28,456 bases of DNA from Thermoplasmatota archaeon (GTDB lineage Archaea; Thermoplasmatota; Thermoplasmata; Thermoplasmatales; Thermoplasmataceae), in contig JAMDCG010000122.1 of the NCBI GenBank assembly GCA_023489425.1, positions 1 to 28,456 of the forward strand, read 5' to 3'. Each line of letters begins with the position of its first letter. The first letter of the stretch is position 1. The notes below the pieces were generated by a model. It ran no database searches. It saw only the letters and a program-made list of their open reading frames with translations, and was not told the DNA's origin. Below are positions 15,719 through 25,101 of this stretch, one piece after another. The position numbers and the translations under genes were made by a program.

Positions 15719-16261
15719 TCACTTAAATCTTTCATTTTCGATCCTAAGCAGAAGCTTTCTGGCATTCTCTTTAAATTCCTCAAGTGTTGAATCGTTCACA
15801 ATCATGTACTCTGCAAGAGAAATTGCATTTCCAATACCCCAAGACAACTCTCTATCATCTCTGCTTACGAGTTGATCAAGAACCTTGGCATCATCGGGTC
15901 TTCCTCTTTTCTGTATTCTTTTAAGCCTTTCCTCTCTATCAGTATGAATTCCAATTAAAACAAGATCTGGAAATCTTGTTTTGAAATAATCAAATTCCTC
16001 CATGTTTCTTAGTCCATCAACAATGACCTTCCTATCATCTTTAATGTCTTCCGAAAGACGGACAGCCCAGATATCTTTCCCATGAAGTTCTCGTTCAGAG
16101 TTTGCAAAGGTTCCAATTTCCTTATCTGTGTTGCCTATGTTATTCATCTTTGCATATTTTCTTACCACATCACCCATATGATAATCTTTCCATCCCATAC
16201 TTTTGGCAACTTTTATAAATTCATCCTTCCCTGATCCGGGCATGCCTGTAACAATAAGCAT
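15719..16261 (-). CDS. UPF0200-type P-loop nucleotide kinase-like protein
   Basis: 180 residues. Walker A is GMPGSGKD near the N terminus (6-13), followed by the kinase-like MGDVVRKYAK, VDGLRNMEE (Walker B position), a lid region RIQKRGRPDDA and the DNSTLEE-like NDSTLEEFKENA near the end. This is the archaeal UPF0200 family, related to adenylate and dephospho-CoA kinases; the substrate is not known and some relatives are annotated as dephospho-CoA kinase. The start at 16261 gives the family-like MLIVTGMPGSG; a longer frame from 16276 adds MIGVF and cannot be excluded. GGGGT precedes the chosen start. Its stop codon touches the purQ stop on the other strand. Confidence 0.75.
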   Translation of the reverse strand: MLIVTGMPGSGKDEFIKVAKSMGWKDYHMGDVVRKYAKMNNIGNTDKEIGTFANSERELHGKDIWAVRLSEDIKDDRKVIVDGLRNMEEFDYFKTRFPDLVLIGIHTDREERLKRIQKRGRPDDAKVLDQLVSRDDRELSWGIGNAISLAEYMIVNDSTLEEFKENARKLLLRIENERFK

Positions 16262-16370
16262 GAAAACCCCTATCATATCAATGAATAATTAATTTATGAA
16301 TGATACAATTATATCCTTAACAATAAAAAAAATCCTGAAAACCATATTTCATAACTACTCTAATTAACTA

Positions 16371-16378
16371 TTTTAATT
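16371..16378 (+). promoter_or_regulatory. TATA-like box of the 2-oxoacid oxidoreductase operon
   Basis: TTTTAATT centred 24-26 bases before the ATG at 16399, predicting a leaderless mRNA. The flanking sequence AATTAA-CTATT-TTAATT (16362-16378) is a small inverted repeat that overlaps the box. Confidence 0.45.
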
Positions 16379-16398
16379 AAGAATCAATACCTATACAG

Positions 16399-18303
16399 AT
16401 GACAAAAGTTGACATCAACATAACAGTTGGTGGCCCTCAGGGTGGCGGTATAGATACATCCTCCAATATGATAAGCAGGGCCTTCGCACAGTCAGGTTAT
16501 TATGTTTTTGGTGTGAGAGAATACCACTCAAACATCAAGGGAAGGCACAGTTATACCCACGTCAGAATAAAGGCCGAAAGGCCACGATCACTGAAATATC
16601 CTGTAGATTTTCTGGTTGCTCTTGATCCAGATAGCATTTTTGAGCATCTTGAAGACGTAGGACAGGGAACGAAAATTATCTATGACAATGCAATAGAAAA
16701 AGCAGAACTCTCTCAGGCAAGGATGATAATGAGAGATACAGCAAAGAAAATCCAGGAAACACTAACAGATGACAATTTCCCCAACACAATTGCAGGTGCG
16801 ATATCATGGATGAAGTCAAGAGGAGCAATTCCAATTCCAGTGCCGTTTAATTCAGTTGTTCAGAAAGCCATATCAGGTGGGGTTCCATCCAGATACTTCA
16901 ACACACTTGGAGCTGCCCTGACACTTGCTATTTCTGGAGTTAATATAAAACACATGAACGATAGCATTAAAATTGTCTTCGCAGGAAAGGACAGCATAAT
17001 AGAGGAAAACATAGCTGTAGTAAAGGCAGCATATGACTATTGCAGTGAAAACAAGCTTGCAGGCGAAACTCTGCCAGATCTGGAACATCCAAAAAGATTC
17101 ATGCTAACCGGTAATGATGGGGCAGCCATAGGAAAGATGATGGGAGGCCTCAGATTGCAAACCTATTACCCAATAACCCCTGCCAGTGATGAAAGCACCA
17201 TAATGGAAGAGCACAACTACATAAAGTGGATAGATACAGAAGCAGCTAAACTAAAAGAAGGCGGAATTGTAGTAGTTCAAACAGAAGATGAGATTGCGGC
17301 AATAACCATGGCCATAGGAGCTGCCCTTACTGGAACCAGAACATCAACAGCAACCAGTGGACCAGGTTTTTCACTTATGGCTGAGGGTTTCTCATTCGCA
17401 GGGACAGATGAAGTTCCTCTTGTAGTAACTTTATATCAGAGAGGCGGTCCAAGTACCGGTCTTCCTACCAGAAATGGTCAGTCGGATCTTCTATTTGCCA
17501 TGAACACAGGTCATGGTGAATTCCCGAGAATAGTCCTTGCATCAGGTGACGTTGAAGAATGCATATACGATTCAATGAATGCATTGAATTATGCACAGAG
17601 ATATCAGATGCCAGTAATCCATCTCATAGACAAGAATCTGGCAAACACATCAGACTTCATCACACATATAGACGGAAAGAAGGTTCCTGTAAATGCAATG
17701 AAATTCGACGTACACGGGTTGGACTTCAAGAGATACAATCTGGATACAAAGAATGGAATCTCAAATCTGGGTGCATTCGGAAAGGATATATTCTGGATGA
17801 CAGGAGATGAGCATGATGAGCTTGGCCATGTAACTGAAGATTCTGAAGTGAGAGACAAGATGATGGTTAAGCGTTTCACAAAACTTCAAACAGCTGATTC
17901 AGAAATTCCAATGGAAGATAAGGCAGTACTGTATGGAGATAAGAATGCAGACGTGACATTTGTTACATGGGGAAGTCAGAAAGGACCCATACTGGATGTT
18001 ATAGATCTACTTGCTGAAGAAGGAATTAAGGCAAACCTGCTTTACGTAAAAATGTTCATTCCATTCCCAGCAAATTTCGTGAAGGACATACTTTCAAAGG
18101 CCAAGATTGTCATAGATGTCGAAAGCAATTTCCTCGGTCAGCTGGCAGAGGTAGTGATGGCTAAGACAGGAATAAAGATCGAAAACAGGATTTTGAAATA
18201 TAATGGGAGGCATATGACAGAAGATGAAATACTGTCTGCTTCGAGAGAGATAATTAATAATAAAGAGACAAAAGTTGAGAAGGTGTTGAAACATGGCGCA
18301 TAA
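16399..18303 (+). CDS. 2-oxoacid:ferredoxin oxidoreductase, fused gamma-alpha subunit
   Basis: 634 residues. The first 190 residues are the gamma domain (VGGPQGGGIDTSSNMISRA, then YHSNIKGRHSYTHVRI), and the remainder is the alpha (TPP-pyrimidine) domain with the YPITPASDES motif at 257. The enzyme oxidatively decarboxylates 2-oxoacids such as pyruvate or 2-oxoglutarate to acyl-CoA with reduction of ferredoxin; this two-subunit form is the one known from Sulfolobus. The beta subunit follows with an 11-base overlap. No delta (8Fe ferredoxin) subunit is adjacent, so free ferredoxin must be the acceptor. The exact substrate range cannot be predicted from the motifs I can see. Confidence 0.93.
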   Translation: MTKVDINITVGGPQGGGIDTSSNMISRAFAQSGYYVFGVREYHSNIKGRHSYTHVRIKAERPRSLKYPVDFLVALDPDSIFEHLEDVGQGTKIIYDNAIEKAELSQARMIMRDTAKKIQETLTDDNFPNTIAGAISWMKSRGAIPIPVPFNSVVQKAISGGVPSRYFNTLGAALTLAISGVNIKHMNDSIKIVFAGKDSIIEENIAVVKAAYDYCSENKLAGETLPDLEHPKRFMLTGNDGAAIGKMMGGLRLQTYYPITPASDESTIMEEHNYIKWIDTEAAKLKEGGIVVVQTEDEIAAITMAIGAALTGTRTSTATSGPGFSLMAEGFSFAGTDEVPLVVTLYQRGGPSTGLPTRNGQSDLLFAMNTGHGEFPRIVLASGDVEECIYDSMNALNYAQRYQMPVIHLIDKNLANTSDFITHIDGKKVPVNAMKFDVHGLDFKRYNLDTKNGISNLGAFGKDIFWMTGDEHDELGHVTEDSEVRDKMMVKRFTKLQTADSEIPMEDKAVLYGDKNADVTFVTWGSQKGPILDVIDLLAEEGIKANLLYVKMFIPFPANFVKDILSKAKIVIDVESNFLGQLAEVVMAKTGIKIENRILKYNGRHMTEDEILSASREIINNKETKVEKVLKHGA

Positions 18304-19219
18304 TTTTAAAACAGATGTCACCGTGGACTGGTGCCCTGGATGTGGTGACTTCGGAATACTCACATCCATACAGCAGTCAATGGCAGAATTGAACTTGGAC
18401 CCCTTAGGGGTAGTTATGGTATCGGGAATTGGATGTTCTGGAAAGACTCCACATTACATCAATGTTGGTGGAGTCCATACACTTCATGGAAGAGCAATTC
18501 CATTTGCCACGGGAGTTAAACTGTCCAATCCTAACCTGAAGGTACTTGTCACCGGTGGTGACGGTGATCTAATGGGTATTGGAGCAGGTCATTTGGTTGC
18601 AGAAGGAAGAAGAAATACTGGACTCACAATCATGATATATGACAATGAGGTGTACGGACTGACAAAGGGACAGGCAGCCCCAACAATGCCACTTGGAGAA
18701 AAGACAAAGAGTCTAGCAAGACCCAACATATTCACAAGATTGAACCCAATCTCACTTGCACTGAGTGCTGGTTACAGTTTTGTTGCTAGAGGATTCTCAT
18801 TTGACATGAAACAGCTGAAGGAAATCATAAAGAAGGCCATGAGCCATCCAGGTTCTGCAGTGATTGATATTCTTCAACCATGCCCAACATACAATAACGT
18901 AAATTCCATGGAATGGTACAAGGAGAGAGTTTACAAAATGGAAGATGAAAAGGACTGGAACCCTGTTGTAACAAAAGAGAATATAAAGGATGCAGATCAG
19001 ATTTTTGCAAGATCAATGGCACGAGCCCAGGAATGGGGGGACAGAATTCCCACAGGTATATTCTACCAGAACACTGCCATAGAATCATTCCCTGTAAGGA
19101 TCAGCAAAAATGTTCCAAACTATCTCCAAATTGTTCCAGCAGAACAGAGAATATCAACTGCAGATGGCTACACAGTAGTAGACGCAGAAAAAACATTTGC
19201 TGACAGGCTGATAGGTTAA
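18293..19219 (+). CDS. 2-oxoacid:ferredoxin oxidoreductase, beta subunit
   Basis: 308 residues, partner of the preceding gamma-alpha gene. The four cysteines that hold the single [4Fe-4S] cluster in the Sulfolobus enzyme are in the expected places: Cys14 and Cys17 in DWCPGCGDFG, Cys48 in SGIGCSGKTP and Cys197 in LQPCPTYN. The thiamine pyrophosphate/Mg site is GGDGDLMGIGAGH (88-100) with NEVYGLTKGQAAPT. A lysine (Lys51) follows the third cysteine, in the region that senses the 2-oxoacid carboxylate. The gene overlaps korA-like by 11 bases, so both are translated together; the 3' end overlaps the converging UMP kinase stop (TTAA shared at 19216-19219). Confidence 0.94.
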   Translation: MAHNFKTDVTVDWCPGCGDFGILTSIQQSMAELNLDPLGVVMVSGIGCSGKTPHYINVGGVHTLHGRAIPFATGVKLSNPNLKVLVTGGDGDLMGIGAGHLVAEGRRNTGLTIMIYDNEVYGLTKGQAAPTMPLGEKTKSLARPNIFTRLNPISLALSAGYSFVARGFSFDMKQLKEIIKKAMSHPGSAVIDILQPCPTYNNVNSMEWYKERVYKMEDEKDWNPVVTKENIKDADQIFARSMARAQEWGDRIPTGIFYQNTAIESFPVRISKNVPNYLQIVPAEQRISTADGYTVVDAEKTFADRLIG

Positions 19220-19905
19220 TCAGCCCTTATTTTTGTTCCTATAAATTTTTCACCCTTTAATGCATTTTTGAAATTATTTAGATCCTTTCCGTGCATTAGA
19301 TTTATTTCTATCCCAGATCTCATTGCAATTAGAAGTGCTACGGAATCCATGAACTGGTTACTACCAGCCCCTGTGTAACTTTTGAGAGAGATGGAGAATG
19401 CCTCTTTATAATTCATTGTCTCAATTGCCTTAGCCTTTGGATTTTTCTTCGGGTCATCTTCATAAACCATGTCAACCGAAGTCAGATTGTATACTTTTTT
19501 AATCCCCACAGCCTCAGCTAAAAGCACAGATACAGTATCAGTGGTATGTCCAGGTACTGTGCCACCCATAACTATTCGATCCTCAATGAGCAGTTGTTTC
19601 ACTGCCTCATTCACATCCTCTGGAATATTGAGTTCTAGCTTCCCTATGGATGATTTAACGATCTTTGCATTAAGCCTTGTGGCCATTATACCTATCTCAT
19701 CAAGAAAGAAATCATTATCAGTAAAATTCTTCATAGAATTAACGTAGGTCCTTGCTGTCTGACCCCCTCCAACAACAATACCAATCTTAGGCGCATCCAC
19801 ACTTTTTATTATTTTTGAAAATTCTTTGATGTACTCAACATCAACTGATGAAGGGTTAATCATCGACCCTCCAACAGAAACAACAAACGATTCCATGAAA
19901 TTCAT
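19216..19905 (-). CDS. pyrH: UMP kinase, archaeal type
   Basis: 229 residues of the amino acid kinase family. It makes UDP from UMP. Motifs: VVSVGGSMI (8-16, ATP phosphate loop), GIVVGGGQTARTYV (42-55) and DEIGIMATRLNAKIV (69-83), typical of archaeal UMP kinase, and GGTVPGHTTDTVSVLLAEAVG in the second half; SYTGAGSNQFMDSVA forms the C-terminal nucleotide site. The start at 19905 is near a TATA-like box 24 bases upstream, so leaderless; Met4 at 19896 is an alternative. The gene diverges from aRF1 over only 37 bases. Confidence 0.93.
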   Translation of the reverse strand: MNFMESFVVSVGGSMINPSSVDVEYIKEFSKIIKSVDAPKIGIVVGGGQTARTYVNSMKNFTDNDFFLDEIGIMATRLNAKIVKSSIGKLELNIPEDVNEAVKQLLIEDRIVMGGTVPGHTTDTVSVLLAEAVGIKKVYNLTSVDMVYEDDPKKNPKAKAIETMNYKEAFSISLKSYTGAGSNQFMDSVALLIAMRSGIEINLMHGKDLNNFKNALKGEKFIGTKIRAD

Positions 19906-19942
19906 TCATCAAAGTTATATAGTATTATAAATTTTCTCATAC
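19906..19942. promoter_or_regulatory. 37-bp bidirectional promoter of pyrH and prf1
   Basis: The only non-coding DNA between the divergent genes. TTATATAG at 19915-19922 is centred about 25 bases before the aRF1 ATG (19943); on the minus strand TTTATAAT (plus 19924-19931) is centred about 23 bases before the UMP kinase ATG (19905). The two boxes sit side by side, so both mRNAs are predicted to be leaderless and initiation in one direction probably excludes the other. Confidence 0.6.
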
Positions 19943-21181
19943 ATGCCATCGGACGAGAAGCAGTTAAGAAGATATGAATTTAAGAAAGCATTAGAGGAAC
20001 TCGATGGTCTAAAGGGACGAGGTACAGAACTCATATCATTATACATTCCACCTGACAAGATGATATACGATGTAGTACAGTATCTGAGGGAAGAATACTC
20101 AACTTCAAGCAATATTAAATCAAAATCAACAAGGAAGAATGTTCTGGGTGCTATAGAATCAATAATGTCAAAATTAAAGTATTTCAAGCAGCCACCTGAC
20201 ACGGGACTTGTTTTCTTTGTGGGTCACGTTCAGAAGCGAGGTGATCAGACTGAAATGTACAGTCAGATAGTGGAACCGCCGGAGCCAATACAGACATTCA
20301 TTTACAAGTGCGATTCTCAATTTTACACTGAGCCATTAATGGCACAGCTGAAGGCTAAGGAAGTATACGGTCTGATTGTGATCGATAGAAAGGAGGCAAC
20401 CATTGGATTCCTTAATGGAACCAATATACAGGTTGTAACTAATGAGCAATCTCTTGTTCCAAGTAAGCATCATCAGGGTGGACAATCATCACGACGTTAT
20501 GAGAGATTAATAGAGATTGCAGCAAATGAATATTTCAAGAAGATCGGAGACATTGTCAATAATACCTTCATGCCCATAATAAGGGATATGAAGGGTATTT
20601 TCATTGGTGGGCCAGGATCAACAAAGAACTTTTTCTTTGAAAATGATTACATGTTCAAGGATATAACAAGAAAGGTAGTTGACCTATTCGACGTGGGATA
20701 CACCGATGAATCAGGGTTGAGGGAGCTTGTGGAAAAAGCATCGGAATCAATGAAAGATCTTCAGATAACAAGAGAAAAAGATCTGGTAAACCGATTTATG
20801 AAGGAACTGAGAAAAGGGGACGAAGGACTTGCAGTATATGGTGAAGCACAGATCCAGAGTGCACTGGAAAGAAAGGCTCTTGATCTCCTTCTTTTATCTG
20901 ATGGAGTCAGGAAGACCAAGTATTTCTATAAGTGTCCAAACTGTGGATATGAGCAAGAATTTATGCAACGACCGGATGATAATACCTGCCCAAAATGCGG
21001 TGGCGCTATGGAAATGGATCATGAAGAAGATTACATAACAAAACTTTATAAAATGGCTGAAGAGTCCGGAGCCACAGTGGAAATAATCGGAGACGAGAGT
21101 GACGAGGGCAGTACTCTTAAGAAGGCATTCGGTGGAGTTGCCGGTATACTTAGATACGCCCCTACCGCATCCTCACTTTAA
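19943..21181 (+). CDS. prf1: Peptide chain release factor 1 (aRF1)
   Basis: 412-residue class I release factor that reads all three stop codons with the help of aRF3/EF-1alpha. Stop-recognition motifs NIKS (57-60) and YKCDSQF (121-127) and the GGQ loop (179-181, [14 protein letters not shown]) are present; the glutamine triggers peptidyl-tRNA hydrolysis. A zinc-binding mini-domain CPNCGY...CPKCGG is near residues 331-355. The usual KHGRGGQ is KHHQGGQ here. A C-terminal extension with acidic stretches ends near TASSL. Converging PRC-barrel gene overlaps its 3' end by 9 bases. Confidence 0.95.
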   Translation: MPSDEKQLRRYEFKKALEELDGLKGRGTELISLYIPPDKMIYDVVQYLREEYSTSSNIKSKSTRKNVLGAIESIMSKLKYFKQPPDTGLVFFVGHVQKRGDQTEMYSQIVEPPEPIQTFIYKCDSQFYTEPLMAQLKAKEVYGLIVIDRKEATIGFLNGTNIQVVTNEQSLVPSKHHQGGQSSRRYERLIEIAANEYFKKIGDIVNNTFMPIIRDMKGIFIGGPGSTKNFFFENDYMFKDITRKVVDLFDVGYTDESGLRELVEKASESMKDLQITREKDLVNRFMKELRKGDEGLAVYGEAQIQSALERKALDLLLLSDGVRKTKYFYKCPNCGYEQEFMQRPDDNTCPKCGGAMEMDHEEDYITKLYKMAEESGATVEIIGDESDEGSTLKKAFGGVAGILRYAPTASSL

Positions 21182-21445
21182 TCTTCTTAGTTTCTCGGCA
21201 TCCACAACAAGAAAATCCTGCCCCGGTCTCACTATAGAATAGGGGATTATATATCTACCCTCCATATCCTTCTTCAGGTTTTCTATCTTTCCAGGAGCGG
21301 GAACAGCCAGAATTTCCATTATGCTTCCAGTTCCCTCATCTGTTATAAAATCAACTATTCTCCCCACTATTCTGCCATCACTGGTGGCTATGGATTTTCC
21401 AGAAACTTTTTTTAATCTTTTCAGTGTCATAGCAATATAATTCAT
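21173..21445 (-). CDS. PRC-barrel domain protein
   Basis: 90 residues. The domain runs over nearly all of it: [27 protein letters not shown] matches the PRC-barrel start (GK.v...G..iG.v.D...), and [16 protein letters not shown] matches its end. These small beta barrels are found alone in many archaea and in RimM and photosynthetic reaction centre H; the function of stand-alone forms is unknown, and RNA or protein binding is possible. It starts 14 bases after the VAT stop on the same strand and overlaps the aRF1 stop. Met1 (21445) has AAGGG just upstream; Met6 (21430) is an alternative start. Confidence 0.82.
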   Translation of the reverse strand: MNYIAMTLKRLKKVSGKSIATSDGRIVGRIVDFITDEGTGSIMEILAVPAPGKIENLKKDMEGRYIIPYSIVRPGQDFLVVDAEKLRRLK

Positions 21446-21459
21446 TAACCCTTAAAAAT

Positions 21460-23703
21460 TTAATTGTAGAGTCCGGACTCCTCTACCTGTTTTCTTCTTT
21501 CCTTAACACTCTTTCCAATATTCTTTGCAAGATTCTCATAGAAGTTAATTACTTCCTGATCCACCGAGGGTTTTATGACCTTCATTGCCTTTGTAAAGTC
21601 ACTGTTTGAGACCAGAGATGCTTCAGGATCATTCCTGTATGCCATCATTCCAGCTTCACGGCACAGATTTTCCAGATCAGCACCAACATATCCATCTGTT
21701 GCCTCTGCGATCTTTTGCAGGTTTATATCCTTGTCAAGAGGCATATTTCTGGTATGCACAAGAAGGATCTTCAATCTTGCCTCCTTGTCAGGTGGAGGTA
21801 TATAGATCATCTTATCAAACCTGCCAGCCCTTATAAGTGCACTATCCAGAATATCAGGTCTGTTTGTGGCTCCGATCACAACGACGCCCTGCAGTACTTC
21901 AACACCATCCATTGAGGTAAGCAACTGATTAACTATTCTTTCTGTAACTCCAGAATCTCCGCCTCCACCTCTTCTCGGAGCAATGGAATCTATTTCATCA
22001 AGAAAAACAATTGAGGGTGCTACCTGTTTTGCCTTCTTGAATATTTCCCTGACAGCTTTTTCACTCTCTCCTACCCATTTGCTCAGAACTTCTGGTCCTT
22101 TAACGGAAATAAAGTTTGCATTACTCTCATTGGCCACAGCCTTGGCAAGTAGTGTTTTTCCTACCCCTGGGGGTCCGTAGAGAAGGAATCCCTTTGGTGC
22201 CCTTATGCCGAGTTTCTTGAAAACTTCAGGCTTAAGTAACGGTAGCTCAACACTTTCTCTTAATTCCCTTTTAACATCTTCCATTCCCCCGATATCATCC
22301 CAGTGTATATCGGGGATTTCTGCCATAACTTCCCTAAGACTGCTGGGCTCTATTAGCTTCAGCGCTTCCCTGAAATCATCCTCAACCACAGCCATTCTTT
22401 CCAGTATATCGGTTGGTATTGGCTTATCCAGATCTATATCTGGAAGATATCTCCTGAGGGCATTCATTGCAGATTCCCTTGCAAGCGCGGCAAGATCAGC
22501 ACCAACAAATCCATAGGTCATATCTGCAATTTCATCCAGGAATTTTGATTTCGAATCCTCATCCATGTTGAGTGGCATTGCCCTTGAATGAATAGTTAGA
22601 ATCTCTTTCCTTCCTTTCTTATCGGGAACACCGATATTTATCTCCCGATCAAATCTTCCGGGTCTTCTCAGTGCAGGATCAACTGCATCTATCCTGTTGG
22701 TGGCTCCAATCACAATCACGTGACCTCTTTCCTTTAGACCATCCATAAGTGTCAGCAACTGGGCGACAACCCTCCTTTCTACCTCTCCCTGCACCTCTTC
22801 CCTCTTTGGGGCTATGGAGTCTATTTCATCTATGAAAATTATAGACGGTTCTTTTTCTTCTGCATTCGTGAATATTTCACGCAGTTTCTGCTCACTCTGT
22901 CCATAGTATTTGCTCATTATCTCTGGTCCGTTTATTGAAAAGAAATTAGCCCCTGATTCATTTGCAACCGCTCTTGCAATTAATGTCTTTCCAGTTCCTG
23001 GCGGACCAAACAGCAGTACACCTTTTGGCGGTCTTATCCCCAGTCTTTCAAATAGCTCAGGGTGCTTGAGTGGAAGTTCTATTATTTCTCTGACTTTTCC
23101 AAGCTGATCTGATAACCCGCCAATATCTTCATAACTTATTCTTGAAACGTCCTCAAGTACCTCAGAAGCTGGTTCTTCTCTTATTTCAATCTTTGTAGTT
23201 TCCCCAATTTCAATGGGTACCTTTGGTGGTACAGTCTTTACAACCTTGAACAGTAGACCTGAGTGTCCTGCCAAAGTAAGTCCTGGAACACTTATATTAT
23301 CCTGTTCTATCATTGGCCTCCTAATGAGAGCCCTCTGAACAAAATCATCTATACCTTCACCAAACTTTAATCTCTGCTCCTTTCTAATAATTGGTGCGAG
23401 AACAACTCTTGTAGCTATATCGGTCTTCACTTTTTTGACCTTTACTTTATCACCGATTGAGGCACCACAGTTATTCCTCATTACACTGTCAATCCTCACA
23501 ATCATCTTGTTCTCATCTTCAGGTCGTGCTCTAAAAACTCTTCCCACAGTTCTCTTGGACTTTTCTATTTCTACTACATCTCCAATTTCCACATTTAACT
23601 GGAACCTTGAATCCTCATCCAGTCTTACTCTGGACATCCCAGGGTCAGTAGAATTAGCCTCTGCAACCCTTAAGGTGATTCCTTCCATATTAGAACCTGA
23701 CAT
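21460..23703 (-). CDS. vat: VAT/Cdc48-type AAA+ unfoldase
   Basis: 747 residues, almost the length of T. acidophilum VAT (745) and closely similar by recall. Order: N domain (about 1-180, double-psi barrel, beginning [19 protein letters not shown]), D1 AAA domain with Walker A GPPGTGKT (about 233-240) and Walker B FIDEIDS, second AAA domain with GPPGVGKT (about 510) and FLDEIDS. Both arginine-finger type motifs ([15 protein letters not shown]) are present. It unfolds proteins in ATP-dependent fashion. The C terminus GLYN is an HbYX-type tail that can dock on the 20S proteasome. The start at 23703 is preferred because a TATA-like CTATATAA (23724-23731) lies 26 bases upstream and this gives the VAT-like N terminus; a GTG at 23724 would add 7 residues. 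Confidence 0.97.
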   Translation of the reverse strand: MSGSNMEGITLRVAEANSTDPGMSRVRLDEDSRFQLNVEIGDVVEIEKSKRTVGRVFRARPEDENKMIVRIDSVMRNNCGASIGDKVKVKKVKTDIATRVVLAPIIRKEQRLKFGEGIDDFVQRALIRRPMIEQDNISVPGLTLAGHSGLLFKVVKTVPPKVPIEIGETTKIEIREEPASEVLEDVSRISYEDIGGLSDQLGKVREIIELPLKHPELFERLGIRPPKGVLLFGPPGTGKTLIARAVANESGANFFSINGPEIMSKYYGQSEQKLREIFTNAEEKEPSIIFIDEIDSIAPKREEVQGEVERRVVAQLLTLMDGLKERGHVIVIGATNRIDAVDPALRRPGRFDREINIGVPDKKGRKEILTIHSRAMPLNMDEDSKSKFLDEIADMTYGFVGADLAALARESAMNALRRYLPDIDLDKPIPTDILERMAVVEDDFREALKLIEPSSLREVMAEIPDIHWDDIGGMEDVKRELRESVELPLLKPEVFKKLGIRAPKGFLLYGPPGVGKTLLAKAVANESNANFISVKGPEVLSKWVGESEKAVREIFKKAKQVAPSIVFLDEIDSIAPRRGGGGDSGVTERIVNQLLTSMDGVEVLQGVVVIGATNRPDILDSALIRAGRFDKMIYIPPPDKEARLKILLVHTRNMPLDKDINLQKIAEATDGYVGADLENLCREAGMMAYRNDPEASLVSNSDFTKAMKVIKPSVDQEVINFYENLAKNIGKSVKERRKQVEESGLYN

Positions 23704-23723
23704 ATGTCTATAAGGACAAATCA

Positions 23724-23731
23724 CTATATAA
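23724..23731 (-). promoter_or_regulatory. TATA-like box of the vat gene
   Basis: TTATATAG on the minus strand, centred 25-26 bases before the ATG at 23703. Predicts a leaderless mRNA. No copy of the hsp20 palindrome occurs here, so heat control by the same protein would need another site. Confidence 0.5.
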
Positions 23732-23854
23732 TTTTAGAGTCTTAAAATAAAATATTACTTGCTTTTAAAAGGAAATTACCTAATATAATTAATACCCATT
23801 CTATCAAACTTAATATCTAATATTTTAATGCATAACTATCATCTTTAGATAGGA

Positions 23855-24667
23855 CTAAAAAAGAGTTGTCTGTCTATCATCCTTGTCATCCGGATGATTT
23901 ATTGGCCATGTTGACCTGTCGAGTCCAAGTTTTTCCTTAAGCAGATCCACTGTGTGCGGAGAGAATCCTTCATAATGATTATTTGCAAATATGTATGCAA
24001 CTCTGCCTTCATCATTTCTTATAATCTCAGCCCACCTTGTTATATCATCATCCCTCTCCCTTTGAACGGTTCCAAATTCTGTTTCATTAATACTTCTATC
24101 TCCAAGCAGTCTTAGATAGATAGAATTGCCTGTGTGCCATAATACTTTCTTTGTGAATGGGGAATCAGACCAGACTGTTATAATATTATAACTTTCAAGC
24201 AGTGACTTAGTTTTATCATTCAGCCATGAATTATTCCTGAATTCAACTGCAAATTCTAAATCCTTCGGCAATATTTTTATGAAATTCTCAAGGAGACGAG
24301 GATCAAAATTAAGGTATGGTGGTAGCTGTATGAGAATCGGTCCTAATTTATTATGGAGCAACCTCATTTTGCTAATGAAAAGTTGAAGTTTATCCTCTAC
24401 ATCACGGAGAAGATTAACATGCGTTATGGTTCTGTCAAGTTTTGGGCAGAATTTAAAGTTCGTTGTGGTAGATTCGTACCATGATGAAACTGTTTTTACT
24501 GAAGGAGTAGAATAATAAGTTGAATCAACTTCAACAGAGTCGAACGTATTCGAATACATGGAGAGGAGTTTGTTTAGATGAGAACCTTCAGGATAAAATT
24601 TACCAATCCACCTGCTGTAACTCCATCCTGAACAACCCATATGAAGATCATCCGTGTACACAAACAC
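23855..24667 (-). CDS. DUF72 family protein
   Basis: About 270 residues of the DUF72/YecE family, a TIM-barrel-like fold of unknown function. Recognised segments: MGCSGWSYSRWIGKFYPEG near the start (family GxSGWxYxxWxGxFYP), VEVDSTYYSTPSVKTVSSW, a KFCPKLDRTITH strand, GPILIQLPPYL and EFAVEFRNNSW. The ORF begins with GTG at 24667; a TATA-like box at 24685-24692 is centred about 26 bases before another in-frame GTG at 24661, and Met10 at 24640 is just before the conserved block, so the exact start is open. It is on the same strand as vat but separated by 151 bases with its own promoter; the proximity says little on function. Confidence 0.87.
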   Translation of the reverse strand: MFVYTDDLHMGCSGWSYSRWIGKFYPEGSHLNKLLSMYSNTFDSVEVDSTYYSTPSVKTVSSWYESTTTNFKFCPKLDRTITHVNLLRDVEDKLQLFISKMRLLHNKLGPILIQLPPYLNFDPRLLENFIKILPKDLEFAVEFRNNSWLNDKTKSLLESYNIITVWSDSPFTKKVLWHTGNSIYLRLLGDRSINETEFGTVQRERDDDITRWAEIIRNDEGRVAYIFANNHYEGFSPHTVDLLKEKLGLDRSTWPINHPDDKDDRQTTLF

Positions 24668-24746
24668 AAATAGTCAATCTCAATATTTATAATATCTCCA
24701 ACTGGATACAATTGAGGCAAAACATTTTAACAATCTGGTAGTAATG

Positions 24747-24754
24747 TTTAAATG
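24747..24754 (+). promoter_or_regulatory. TATA-like box of gene at 24775
   Basis: TTTAAATG centred 25 bases before the ATG at 24775: leaderless mRNA predicted. Confidence 0.45.
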
Positions 24755-24774
24755 CCTTTCATCCTTTATTATAT

Positions 24775-25101
24775 ATGGATAAGTTTTACTTTAAGAGTTA
24801 TGGAATTGAAGTTGGTTCGGCTTCAAATTTAAAAGAACTTAATAGCGAAATAGCTAGACTGTCTAAAGAAGATCCACTGTGCGTAGAGTATCATCTGAAG
24901 GAAGGGCATATTCAGAGCTGGCTTCTTTATATTGGGGAACCAGACGCAGCAAAGCAAATCTCTGAGGCAAAGACTGTTGAGGAATTGATGAAGCAGCTTG
25001 GTATTAGTAAATCATCGGGAAAGAGGGTCGTAAAGAGCAGTACATCAAGGAAGAAGGCTCCTAGTGGCACAAAAGGTAAAAACACAAAGAGTGGAAAGTA
25101 A
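24775..25101 (+). CDS. Hypothetical protein with basic Lys/Ser tail
   Basis: 108 residues, not firmly assigned. Residues 1-75 look folded (FYFKSYGIEVGSASNLKEL, VEYHLKEGHIQSWLLYIGE, AAKQISEAKTVEELMKQLG) and recall the DUF5752-type small domain with an H-L-x-x-G-x-I-x-x-W-L pattern, but I could not confirm this. The last 30 residues are a low-complexity basic tail (KSSGKRVVKSS, then TSRKKAPSGTKGK and NTKSGK) similar in style to histone H1 tails, suggesting nucleic-acid binding. The start is an ATG with a TATA-like box 25 bases upstream. It is followed by the long non-coding gap 25102-25461. Confidence 0.75.
   Translation: MDKFYFKSYGIEVGSASNLKELNSEIARLSKEDPLCVEYHLKEGHIQSWLLYIGEPDAAKQISEAKTVEELMKQLGISKSSGKRVVKSSTSRKKAPSGTKGKNTKSGK

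Noticed and set aside
23762..23771. CTTTTAAAAG palindrome between VAT and DUF72
   Set aside because: Short and AT-rich; expected often by chance at this base composition.
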